A DNA stretch of 64,000 nt, from positions 186,001 to 250,000 of the forward strand of contig NW_026907680.1 of the NCBI RefSeq assembly GCF_028389875.1, written 5' to 3'. Position numbers and translations under genes: made by a program. Positions 54,475 to 64,000 of this stretch are shown here, piece by piece; the first letter of the stretch is position 1, and each line of letters begins with the position of its first letter. A model generated the notes under the pieces. It made no database searches and had not been told where the DNA came from. It saw nothing but the letters and a program-made list of their open reading frames with translations. Source of the stretch: Rhea pennata. Its lineage: Eukaryota; Chordata; Aves; Rheiformes; Rheidae.

Positions 54475-54890
54475 CTGGAGCAGCTGCCCTCCGAGGAACG
54501 GCTGCGAGAGCTGGGGCTGTTTAGCCTGCGGAGGAGAAGCCTGAGGAGGATCTTATCAGTGTGTCTAAGTACCTGAAGGGAGGGTGTCAAGGGGACGGGG
54601 CCAAACTCTTTTCAGTAGTGCCGTGCGACAGGACTAGAGGCAGCGGGCACAAACTGAACCAGCGGACGCTCCTCCTGAATATGAGGAGGAATTTCTTCAC
54701 AGTGACAGTGACCGAGCACTGGGAGAGGTTACCCAGAGAGGTGGAGGAGTCTCCTTCCCTGGAGAGATTCAAGGCCTCTCTGGATGCAGTCCTGTCTATG
54801 ATGGTCTAGGTGACCCTGCCTGAGCAGGGAGGTTGCACTAGATGATCTCCACAGGTCCCTTCCAACCTTCCTGATTCTCTGATTCTGCTG
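54475..54890 (+). mobile_element. CR1 LINE 3' part
   Basis: Sense CR1 text: gagctggggctgtttagcct, ggacggggccaaactctttt, aatatgaggaggaatttctt, ttacccagagaggtggagg and tail gattctctgattctg. It sits at the junction between the inner end of the inverted repeat and the piece derived from the CCDC81-like 3' flank. Confidence 0.85.
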
Positions 54891-55625
54891 AGCCTGCTCG
54901 CCTCAAGGCCAGCTCTGGGCTCTGCTGCTCTCCTTCCTACCTGCCCTCCGGCTCTGCAACTCTACTAGTTCCCGGGTGCTACAGCCCAGGTGGCCATGGA
55001 CTCTGCTGGCACCAAGCCTCCGGGGTGGCCGTGTCCCCTTCTGGCCATGGGCACCCGCCTTCTTCCCCTCACGCCCGCAAAAGCCCAGCACTCAAGGGCA
55101 CCCAAGACACACACAAGAGCTGGCAGTTCCCTCCCACCACGCAGCCAGCACTGGGCCCCAGCAAGGGGGCCCAGGCTCAAGCACTTCCTCCCCTCAGAGG
55201 CGTACAGCAGCTTTTTCCTCCTCTCCCCACAGGCCCCTTGAACCCAGGACATGCGTTGGCCATGGCAGGGCCCTCTCCACGCCTCTCCCCGGCACCAACA
55301 AGACGCAGCACACCCCTAGGCCACAGCCACCGCAGCTGCAGCCAAAGAGCCACAGCACGACGACGGTGTAGAGCTGCCCTGGCAGCAGCCCCCAAGCCCT
55401 GACTCCTCAGCTCTGCTCTTCAGGCCTCTCCAAAGTTCCCATGCTGCAAACAGATGATCTCACTGCACACCCAGCCAAGAGCCACCCGACTTGGGGCAGT
55501 TGGTTTAATTCAGCATCAGAGAACTTCCTGTGTGCTCGCATGGCTCACAAGCAGTGCTGCTGCTGCCGTTGCCGCCGTTGTCAGGCAGTTGCGCCGTTGC
55601 CGGTCAGCGCCACTGCTGGAGAGGG
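54891..55625 (-). repeat. Inverted piece of the CCDC81-like 3' flank
   Basis: Matches the reverse complement of about 15,330-16,010, including the end of the Ser-rich exon (near 55,500-55,600). It is not a working gene end because the orientation is opposite to the third copy that follows. Confidence 0.65.
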
Positions 55626-55995
55626 CCACTCTCCAGGCTCACAGCACTTGCTGCCCATTAAAGCTCCAGCGAGCAGAAGAGGTTTGGGTGCAGGTAGGTG
55701 GGTACCATGTCATGGTGAGCTAGTGGTAAATAGGTACCTTGCAAAGTCTTCCCCAAGACCTGGTCCCCTCCCACCTCTGCAACACTGAATATGGTGCAGT
55801 TCAAGTGTTGAAGACAGAATTAAGAAACTATGACAGAGGGAGAAAGCAGCCAGACATGTGCCCTGGCAACAGAGTGAGAACCTGACACCTTTCCTCTCTG
55901 CTTTGATCCTGCCTTAACACAACAGCGGTGTGGCTGTATTCCAGCTTAGGCTGTCCCTTGTAGGATGACCTCGTAAGGCCACCGGACCAAGGAAG
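55626..55995. other. Unique spacer, no gene recognised
   Basis: About 370 bp with no match elsewhere in the window and no coding signal. The third CCDC81-like copy begins after it. Confidence 0.5.
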
Positions 55996-55999
55996 ACAG

Positions 56000-58900
56000 G
56001 CAGCAAACCATTGCCCATCCTGGAACAGAGTCCCTGGGGCCACGGAGCAGTGGCTAATGTAGCTGGCAGCACAGTGCGTAATGCTGTGCCTCGGAGCCTA
56101 TCCTGCCAGATGACCCTGCTGCTCGCCTTCCTGCATGGAGAGAAATTTTCACTGTGGTTGTTTCCAGAGCTCTCCTTCAGGCATGATCTGCAGCCCTGGG
56201 TGTTTTGTTAGGGGGTGATCCCCGTTCCTGTGGATGTGACCCCAGTCAGTGGGACCCATGTGCTTCTGCTACAGAACTGCCTTCTGTGGCAGAAGCAGGT
56301 GCCCAACTTGTCAGGCTGAAATGGGGACCCTACTGCCCCTGTGCTCATGCCACCTCCCCGCGGTGTGTATTTGCAGTCCATTCCTAGGCACCCCAGAGTG
56401 CTCTGCCCAGAAGGCAGTGCCAGGCGGGAGGAAGCCATCTTCAGAAGCTGGAGCACCTACTGAGTGGCCTGGGAATGAAGTGGACGAGAATGCCAGAGCA
56501 GTAAGTGTCACTGTTGGAGGCCCTTCTTCTGCCGGTGTGCATCCTGCAAAAGCCTTGTGCTATGGGCGCTGGCTCACAAGAGCCCTTCCCATGGGTTCAC
56601 TGAGCCCTGCCCGACATCGCCCAGTCCTGCCTTCAAAGGCGCCGGTGGTGAATGTAGTTTTGGAATGCACACGCTGTTGCACCTTGCTCTCCGTGAACAC
56701 ACCAGCAGAGCCTCTGGGGCCCTCCTGCTGGTGGCACTGGATGTGCTGGGCCTTTCTGTGATAGAAAGTGAAGTTTCTGCTCAGCTCTGTCATAATTCAG
56801 ATGCCTGGTTCAAAGAGAATGGGATGTTCAGCCTTTCTGGGCTTCCCTTCAGGGTAAAAGGGTGCTGACAGGAAGGCTCCCGGGAAGGCTCAGAGCAGAG
56901 GCTGGGGAAGAACCTTCCCTTCTGCAAAATGGAGCTGCCATAGCCCCCCCCTACCCCCTCCTGTCCTCCCTAGCAGGACTGCCCTGCACATTGCCCTAGA
57001 GTTTAGTGAGCTGCCTTCCCCTGTGCTTGCCTCCCTTGACTCCATGCTCTTCTGGATCAGCCTTTTGGCTCTTCCCTTGACAAAAGCCTGCCAGAACATT
57101 TAGCTCTTTGCCCATATTCCCCTGCAGCTGCTCTTGTTTGGAATGGAGGGGCTGCTGTGAGCAAAAGCAATGGGTGTTTCTGCAGTTCTGAGAGGCAGCT
57201 TCTTCTCTGAAGCATGGAAACATGGGCTGCCCTTGCCAGCAGCAAGAGCCTTTACTTGGCAGCATCTCACCTCTCTTTCTCACCTTTGCAGATGAAAATA
57301 CGCAGGGATTCAATCCCGACAGCCACTAAAGCAGCTTCGATTGTGTCCCTTGAACCTCTTCCAAGTATTTTTCCAATGTGAGTACTTTGCCTTCCTTCTT
57401 TCCCCCTGCCTCAGAAAGGCAGCAGCCTCTCCGCACAGGTTTGTTAGGGCTGCAGTGCCAGGGCTGGGGGAGGCTGCTCTGAAAGTCTTCCCAGCGGCTG
57501 GGTCCCTCTTATAGTTAGATTCCTGGGGGCCATATGCCCAGGTTGGCAAGCCGGCACAAACTCACTCATACACACACACACACAAAGACTCTTTAGGAGC
57601 AAGCAGTTTATTAGTAGATACTTACGAACAGACCGACCCAATGGTAATCTCGAGGACCACCTCAATGCTTGTCCCAATCATCTGCATGATGAGAGAGCGA
57701 GAATCGGCAGGTACAATCTTTTCGGATGTCCCCGAGGAGGCAACGTGGTCCTCTGTTGTGTAGCAGCCTCTCTCTCCTTCAGAAAAACTCCGGTATTTAT
57801 GATTACTTGTGGTAGGCGGGAGTCCCGGCACCTGGGGCCAGCAAGTGCAGGGAGTCTAGCCCAACTCCACCCCGGTTGCATAACCAGGCTATGATACTGC
57901 GCACGCATGCAGACTTATTTCGGGGGCCACATTTGGCTTTGGGGGTCGCTATTTCACTACTCTTCAGCTTCTGACCTTCATGTTGACTGCTTCTCATGGT
58001 GATTCTGTAGCTGGAAGCCACCGAATCTACATGTAACCAACCACTGTTCTTTCTCACAGATTCCCAAGACCTTGTCAGTTACTTATTTGTATCCCGCTTA
58101 ACACAGCGGTATTGTTCAGGCACTGAAAAGTTACAACACTAGACTATTCCCACCAAGTATCAGGTAGTACAGATACAAAAAGTTACAACACGGACCATTC
58201 CCATCAAGTGTCAGGTAGCAGGGATACAGTCGCAGTGACCTGCATGCATGCTCTGCCTACATCTGGGCTCTGAGGGTGGGGAGAGGGTTCTGCAGAACTC
58301 TGTGATGTCGTCCACCTGCTAAGGGCTTTGTGTGTAAATGCTTGATGCCTTTCTCCTTCTTTGACACTGGGTGCCCAGCAACAACCTATTGCCCACCCCT
58401 GAACACAGAGTCTTTGGGGCCACAGAGCAGTCTTGTGTAGTTGGCAGGACAGCAGGTAATGGTGTGTTTCAGAGCCTGTCCTGGCAGATGACCCTGCTGC
58501 TCTCCTCACTGCCTGGAGAGAGTCTCCCTTGGGCTCCTGGAGCTCTCCTTCAGGCATGACGTGCAGCCCCAGGTATTTGATGGGAGGTGATGCTCTGATG
58601 TGGCCCCAGTCAGTGGAAGCCCTGTGCTTCTGCTGCAGAATTGCCTTCTGCTGCAGGAGCAGGTGTGAAGCTGGTGAGGGCCAGGTGGGGACCCTACTCT
58701 CCCTGTGCTCATATCACCTCTCCGCGGTGTGTATTTGCAGGCTGGTGCCAGTCACCTCAGAGTGCTCTGCACAGAGTGCAGCAGCGGGCAGGAAGAAGGA
58801 ACGGAGAGAAGCCCGAGCACTAGTGCATGTCCTCTGAGCGAGGACCGTCAGAGGTCTGGAGTGGTAAGTGCTCCTCATTGAGGCCCTTCATGTGCCAGCC

Positions 58901-60000
58901 TGCTCTCTGCCCAGGCCTTGTGCTATGGGTGCTGGTTGTACAAGAGCCCTGCTGGGCCCTGGAAGGCTTTGCGCAGGCCTTTGTTTTCAGAGATGCCAGC
59001 TGTGCTCTACTTCTGCAATGTATCTGCCTCTCCAGCGCTCTCTGTGAGCAACCCAACAAAGCCTCTGGGGCTCTCTGCTTGGTGGCTGTGGAACTGCAGG
59101 GCGTTTCCACGCTAGAAGATGGAGAGTTTCTCTTCAGCTGTGTGATGAGTAAGATCTTTGGTGTGAACAAGCAAGGGATGTTCAGCCTTGCTGGGCTTCC
59201 CTTCAGGGCAGAAGGGTGCTGACAGGAAGGCTCACGGGAAGAGTTAGGGAACAGGCCTTTCCCTTGTGGGAAAAGAGACCGGCTCTGGCCCCCACTGCGC
59301 ACCCCTGTCCTCCCTAGCAGGACGGCCTTGGCCTTTCTGCCGCAGGAGGGCACAGCCTGTTCCTTTCTGCCTCCTTCTCCAGGGGGAAGAAGAGCCATGG
59401 GCGGAGACAGGGACAAGCAGGAGAAAGAGCAGCAGCAGTGGCAGTGTCAGCGGCAGACCCGGTGGCAACAGAAGACAGAGCAGCAGTGGCAGGGGCAGTG
59501 GCAGCATCAGTGGCAGCCACAGTGCCGGCAGCAGCCCCACTGGCAGTGGCAGTGGGAGCCCCAGTGGCAGACACAGCGGCAGCCCCACCGGGAGCCCCAG
59601 TGGCACTGGGAAACCCACTGTCAGACAGAGCGACAGCCCCAGTGTCAGCAGCAGCCTCACTGGCAGTGGCAGTGGAAGCTCCAGCTGCAGGCACAGCGGC
59701 AGCTCCAGTGCCAGTGTCAGACAGAGCGGCAGCGGCAGTGGAAGCTCCAGTGGCGGGGACAGCAGCAGATCCACTGGCGGTGGCAGCAGCAGTGGAAGCC
59801 CCGGTGGCGGGCACAGCGGCAGCCCCAGGGGCAGGCGCAGTCGAAGACCACATGTCAGACAGAGGGGAAGCGGCAGTGGGAGCCCCGGGGGCAGCGGCGG
59901 TGGCCACAGCAGCAGCCACAACGGCGGCAGCGGCGGCAGCAGCAGCAGCTCTGCTTGTGAGCCGCGCGAGCACCCAGGAAGTTCTTGTGTGCTGAATTAA
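56000..60000 (+). pseudogene. Third CCDC81-like copy, 5'-truncated and frameshifted
   Basis: Direct copy of about 9,510-12,080 plus 14,700-15,400 of the left gene. Exons kept are B of unit 2 (56377-56500), A of unit 3 (57292-57377, starting MKIRRDSIPTATKAA), B of unit 3 (58741-58863) and the Ser-rich last exon (59383-60000, TAA at 59998). Unit 3 B has a 3-bp and a 1-bp deletion compared with the left copy; the single-base loss causes a TGA within the exon. HU-domain exons and unit 4 are absent, and a solo LTR lies between A and B of unit 3. The last exon is fully open for 205 residues, longer than in the left gene. It is best called a pseudogene. Confidence 0.7.
57507..58228 (-). mobile_element. 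Solo ERV LTR (722 bp) in a CCDC81-like intron
   Basis: The left gene shows the empty site (ggctgggtcccagtgacctg near 10,960). Here the insert is bracketed by gtccc (57,502-57,506) and gtcgc (58,229-58,233), a 5-bp target duplication with one mismatch. Read on minus, it starts TGTATCCC, has a TATA-like cataaata (about 57,800), an AATAAA (plus tttatt at 57,607-57,612) and a GT-rich part after it (the (CA)n at 57,570), in the U3-R-U5 order. It is unrelated to the 20-kb LTR. Confidence 0.75.
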
Positions 60001-60001
60001 A
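59383..60001 (+). repeat. Ser/Gly/Arg array of the third CCDC81-like copy with ATTAAA end
   Basis: Same hexamer-based array as 14,746-15,399 but rearranged. It is open in the Ser/Gly frame throughout and also lacks stops over long stretches of the Trp/Gln and Ala/Val frames. It ends ACEPREHPGSSCVLN, with its TAA inside ATTAAA (59,996-60,001). Confidence 0.75.
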
Positions 60002-61876
60002 CCAGCTGCCCCAGGCCGGGTGGCTCTTGGCGGGGTGTGCGGCGCGCTCGCCCGCCTGCAGCGCGGCCGCTCTGGGGAGGCCTGAGGAGCGGAGCGGAGC
60101 AGCCGGGGCTCGGGGCCAGGAAGGCTCCTCCTCACAGCGGCTGCTCCCGCGAGGCGCCAGGGAGGGGGCGGGGCTCGGCGGCCGCGCTGCCTGCTGGGAT
60201 TGCAGTTCCCGGCGCGGGGCGGCAGCGGCATCGCTGGGCCTGGGGGAGGGAAGGGGGCGCGGCGAGGGGCCCAGGCGTCCGAGCCGGCGCTCAGGTAACG
60301 GGGGTGGGGGGAGGGTGCTCGGACACCTGGGCCCCTGACGTGGGAAGGGATGGGGACTTCCTGGGCACGTGGAAGGAGGGGCCCAGACGCCTGGGCCCCT
60401 GGGGTAGGGGGAGGCAGTGGGGTGTCCGGATGCCTGGGCCCTGGAGTCAGGGCGGGGCAGAGGGATGCCCGTACGCCTGGGCCGCTCGCGTAGTGGGCAG
60501 AAGAGAGGTGCCCAGACACCTGGGCCCCTCGGGTAGAGGCAGGCAGGAGAATGCCCAGATGCCTGGGCCCCTGGGGTGCAGGGGGGCAGAGGGGTGCCTG
60601 GACCCCTGGGGTGGGGGGGAGCAGGGGGGATGTTGCCCCAGTGGTCCCCATTGCGCTGCATATGTGTGTGCGTGGGGCTGCCGTGTGTGTGTCTTTGCCT
60701 GTGAAAGGCCCAGCTGTGTCGTTGGCATGTGCGTGTCGGCGTGTTTGTGGGGCAGCCATGTTGACGTGTGCATGGTTGCTGCAGAACAAACCAAGGGTGA
60801 TGAGCTCAATTGAACGTATTTGCCATGACACTGTCTGAAATTAGCTTAAAACTCCAATGCAGTGAGTTCCCAGCAAGACATACAGGTTGAACCAGGTGAT
60901 GGGATGTCTCCTCCCTGTCAGAGGTGCTCATCGTACATCATCCATAGCTCCAGCATTTCCCATGGCCAGTTCACACTGCGCAGCTGTGGTGGTCTCTGAT
61001 AGGGCTGTAATTAGCTGTGCTGTCACTTGATGGCACTGGCTCAGTGGAGATGGGAGCAGCCATGAGAAAGGGTCACCAGCAAGGCTGGGAGCTGGCCTGG
61101 GAGTCCTCGTCTCCTAAGGGAAGGAGCCTCCTTTGGAAAGGTGTCTGCTCTGTCCTTCCCTTCTGCAGCGCCCCATTGACCATGCAAGATTGGAGCTCCC
61201 TCCCATTGCTTCCCCTCTCATTTCTTTTCTGTTTTGCTGTCCCACAGGCTTTAGGGGCAGAGAACAAATCCCCAAAGAATCTGTTCAAATGTTGGCAGTG
61301 ACAGGTGAGACTTTTGGGGGAAAATGCCTCAAAACCAGGGGCAGGGGCTCAAACACCCACTCTAAAACACAGCATTGGCCCCGGCACAGCCCCAGTTTGA
61401 ATTAGACATTCACACGAGCCTCTGCTTTCGGCTAGATGCTGCCATCACCCACTAACAACAGAGAGGACTGGGTGCTCCGTGGTGCCGTTCATTTCCTCCT
61501 TGGGTCGTGCTAGCTCAGGCAAACCCCTCTCTGAAGTGGCTGCTGCTCCATGACCTGTGAAGCAGCTGAAAGAGCACCAGTGTGTCCACAGATGACTAAC
61601 CCTTTGCTTCTGGCCTCCCCAGGGGAACACTTTGTTGATAGGCACCGAGTGGAGCTGACTGAACGCGTTGTAGAAGTGAAAGGTGTCCTGGACCTCCTGC
61701 TCGGGGACATTCTGGACTTTGAGCAATACCAAAGAATTCTGGCGGAGAAAACATCCCACACCATGATGCGTGAGCTGTTCAGGCTGATGCCGAGCTGGAC
61801 TCCCTGGTGCAAGGATCGCCTGTACGAGGCCCTGAAGAAAAAGCCCCCACGCCTCGCTGAAGTCCTTGAGAAGTAA
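59985..61876 (+). CDS. CARD-domain protein, NLRP1/CARD8/ASC-type CARD
   Basis: Proposed exons are up to 60,294 (start uncertain, possibly ATG at 59,985), 61,248-61,304 (57 nt) and 61,623-61,876 (stop TAA 61,874-61,876). Phases agree at both junctions, and exon 2 adds FRGREQIPKESVQMLAVTG. The last exon encodes an ~84-residue CARD: EHFVDRHRVELTERVVEV, VLDLLLGDILDFEQYQRIL, MMRELFRLMPSWTPWCKDRL, EALKKKPPRL. The FVDxxR start, EQYxxxxAExT, MRxLF and WxxxCKDxLYxAL pattern is that of NLRP1, CARD8 and ASC. In those proteins the CARD recruits inflammatory caspases or adaptor. No FIIND, NACHT or PYRIN part was found upstream, so this looks like a short CARD-only protein, about 206 aa if 59,985 is the start. 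It could act as a decoy or adaptor; that is inference. Confidence is high for the CARD and low for the N-terminus. Confidence 0.65.
60010..60294 (+). promoter_or_regulatory. CpG-island promoter and first exon of the CARD gene
   Basis: Very CpG-rich, TATA-less. gctgggattgcagttccc at 60,193-60,210 is the reverse of a ZNF143/THAP11-type site (ACTACAATTCCCAGC class). A donor ctcag/gtaacg ends the exon at 60,294. The frame that enters exon 2 in phase is open back to an ATG at 59,985, which overlaps the last codons of the CCDC81-like tail; whether that ATG is used is uncertain. Confidence 0.55.
60300..60620. repeat. GC-rich minisatellite in the CARD gene first intron
   Basis: About ten imperfect units around gcctgggcccctggggta and cccagatgcctgggccc, inverted relative to 53,960-54,245. 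It lies in the intron between the island exon and the 57-nt exon. Confidence 0.75.
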
Positions 61877-61977
61877 TTTGCCGAGGCACTGACTGCTCTG
61901 TGATACAGAGGAGTTCTTCCATGGAGAAGCAAAGTTCCTCTAGGCAGCTCACAAGTGACTTCACAAATGGCAGCATC

Positions 61978-62675
61978 ACCAAATCACTGAATCAACGCAT
62001 TGCTGAAGTTGGAAAGCACCCCTGGAGAACATCTGCCTCCACCCTCTTTTCTTTTATACCTGGAGGTATACCTGGAGCATGCTGACTGAGACTGTGTCCA
62101 GTTGGGTTTTGAGCACCAGCAAGGATGGAGACTCATAGTCCTGCTGAGCAACTTGGTCCAGTCTTCCATCGCTCTTGCAGCAGAAAATCTTTTCTTACAT
62201 TTCAATGGAATTTCTTGTATTTCTACATGTGCCTGTTGCCTCCCATCCTGCCACTGGCTGTCACAGAAGAATCTGTCTCTGTCTTCTTTATGCCATGTCC
62301 CCATCAGGTACTTCTGTACATTCAAATTGCCCTGAGCCTTCTCCCCTTACACACTGAACAGGCCCAGCTATCTCTGTCTCTCCTCATACAGGAGATGCTC
62401 CAGGCCCTTAGTCTTCTTTGTGGTTGGACTCACTCCAGTAGGTCCATGTTTCTCTTGTGCTGGTGGACCAAGCTCTCCAGGTGCGGCCTCACCAGTGCTG
62501 AGCAGAGGGGAAGGATCACCTGCCTCCACCTGCTGGCAATGCTCTTCCTGATGCAGCCCAGGATACCATGGCTGCTCTTTGCCACCAGAGCACATTGCTG
62601 GTTCATGGTCAGCTTGGTGCCCACCACAACCCCCAGGTCCTTCTCTGAAAAGCTCCTCTCCAGCACGGCCAGGTA
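61978..62675 (-). mobile_element. CR1 LINE, 3' part, mirror of 51,885-52,585
   Basis: Antisense of the same CR1 copy, nearly identical to the 51.9-kb one (for example gtccttctctgaaaagctcc and atgcagcccaggataccatg). It is part of the inverted arm and not an independent insertion. Confidence 0.85.
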
Positions 62676-64000
62676 TCAGCACCCCTCCCTGGTTACACAC
62701 CAAGTCCCTGCTTCATCAGGACATTGTTGAAGAAGCAATGGGACACAGCGTGGAGCCCTCCTGGAGGCAGCTGCACAACACCTGCTGCTCTCCTCTCCTG
62801 CACTGAGCTTGCCAACACCCCTGCTGCCTCCCCAGGCTGGTTGCTCCTTCCCAGGCACTAACAGCAGCTTTGTGGCCACTGGTGGCCTCTCAGGTCTTGA
62901 GGCCCAAGTGAGCTCACTAGCAGAAGCAGCAGCAAGGTTCCTCCTCCTGGCTTCCAGGTGGGTGTGGCTGGAATCACCTCCCTGTCAGCACTGACACCAT
63001 TTTCCTGCCGCGACGCTCCCGGGTGCAAGGCACAAGTGCCCTCACACTCAGCATCAAAGCCTTGTGCCTGCCAGTGGCCATGCTGGGCTGCACTGGAGGG
63101 TTTTCCAGTGCAGGAGGACTGAAGTAGGGGACACAGAACAGATCCAGGAGCAATGTGCTCAGTGCTAAGAGAACGCTGAAAATGCTACATGTCTGTAGCA
63201 GGAAGAGAATGGAAGGGAGCAGAGGGACTGCTGTGGCTAAAAGGCAGCACCTGACTTGAGCAAGACCACACATGTGCTTCCATACAAAATACTTAGGCAG
63301 CTCCACCAAGCTGCAGAAGAAAGGTTAGCCAGTTGGTTACTCGCACGAGAAGGGACATGGACGTTACGGTGCCAGACATGCTCCGTATCCCTGCAGGCTT
63401 GTTAGAGGGAAGTGCAGTGTGCTTGGCAATTTTTGAAACCCCTTGGAGTTTAGGTTCAGCCTGTGGCAAGGATTTCTCACAGCCAGACCACTTAGTGGGA
63501 AACCATTACCGTGCTGTGTAAAGCAAATATTTTTCACCAGCTTTGCATTGTATTTTGTGCCGGTCACATCCTTTCTGCTCAGAATATCACAATGCCTCTG
63601 TATTGCCCTGGAAAGTGGCATTTGCTGCAGATCCTTCAGTAGATGCATGGAGGCCAACACATGTACTTCCAACTTCACCTGCACCTGGGAGAGGGGGAAA
63701 AAAAACCCCAGTGTTAGTTTTTCAGCACACGTAGCCCAAAGCGTTTGTGGAAATAAATAGTACATGGGACTGGAGAGTGCAAAAATGTAGAGAGATGTAA
63801 AGCCCTCAGAGGAAATCAAAATGAAAGGGGCCCACACAGAGGAAGACATTTGATTTTTTGTGTTTGATTATCACTCAACGGGCTCTTGAAAGAGAGTGAA
63901 GGAAATTCCACTGGATATCCCCATCAAAGGGATGGGGCCGAACTCTTTTCACTAGTGCCATGCAACAGGACAAGAGGCAACGGGCACAAACTGAACCAGC
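62676..64000 (-). repeat. Duplicated block C, inverted arm running off the window
   Basis: The minus strand matches block A (18,880-20,061) and block B (49,700-52,600). It shares with A, and not with B, the CR1 insertion, the lack of the 18-bp insert and the short form of the 50.57-51.49-kb segment. It holds the third copies of the unassigned frames (63,849-63,364 and 63,309-62,974, minus). Confidence 0.75.
63910..64000 (+). mobile_element. CR1 LINE, start of the copy seen at 18.65-18.96 kb
   Basis: ggggccgaactcttttcacta and the following text mirror 18,880-18,950. The element is cut by the window end. Confidence 0.8.

Overview
The window is from a bird nuclear genome. The evidence is several CR1 LINE fragments with the avian 3' tail, a gammaretrovirus-like endogenous retrovirus (ERV), GC-rich island promoters, and spliced vertebrate genes with GT/AG introns. 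The species cannot be named from the sequence alone. Two kinds of sequence alternate: one conserved single-copy gene (TMEM209) in an AT-richer block, and repeatedly duplicated, inverted and partly deleted blocks carrying a CCDC81-like HU-domain gene and a small CARD-domain gene. Layout: 1-1,806 is an inverted copy of 45,620-47,190, and its first ~0.8 kb is also inverted relative to 16,590-17,722. 3,238-15,399 (+) is the most complete CCDC81-like gene. It has two HU-fold domains, four tandem exon units and a Ser/Gly/Arg-rich last exon. 15,420-20,061 is duplicated sequence with CR1 pieces and no recognised gene. 20,062-26,201 is an ERV (5' LTR, gag, protease, RT, RNase H, integrase, no env) whose 3' LTR is cut after about 15 bp. 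26,202-41,571 holds TMEM209 on the minus strand. I reconstructed 14 coding exons with consistent phases (1,683 nt, 560 aa) and a CpG-island promoter duplicated in tandem. 42,358-45,619 (-) is a CCDC81-like fragment with two large deletions. 45,620-54,391 is duplicated sequence with CR1s and a frameshifted CARD copy (-). 54,475-60,001 holds a third CCDC81-like copy (+), 5' truncated, interrupted by a solo LTR and carrying a frameshift. 60,010-61,876 (+) is a CARD copy with an open frame and its own GC-rich promoter. The rest, to 64,000, mirrors 49,700-52,600. How it fits together: the CCDC81-like and CARD genes behave as multicopy modules that travelled with their flanks; exon frames are mostly kept while copies differ by deletions, frameshifts, CR1 presence and an LTR. 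TMEM209 looks like an intact housekeeping-type gene next to or within the rearranged block. All statements come from reading the sequence by eye. Homology calls rest on recognised motifs, not on a database search.
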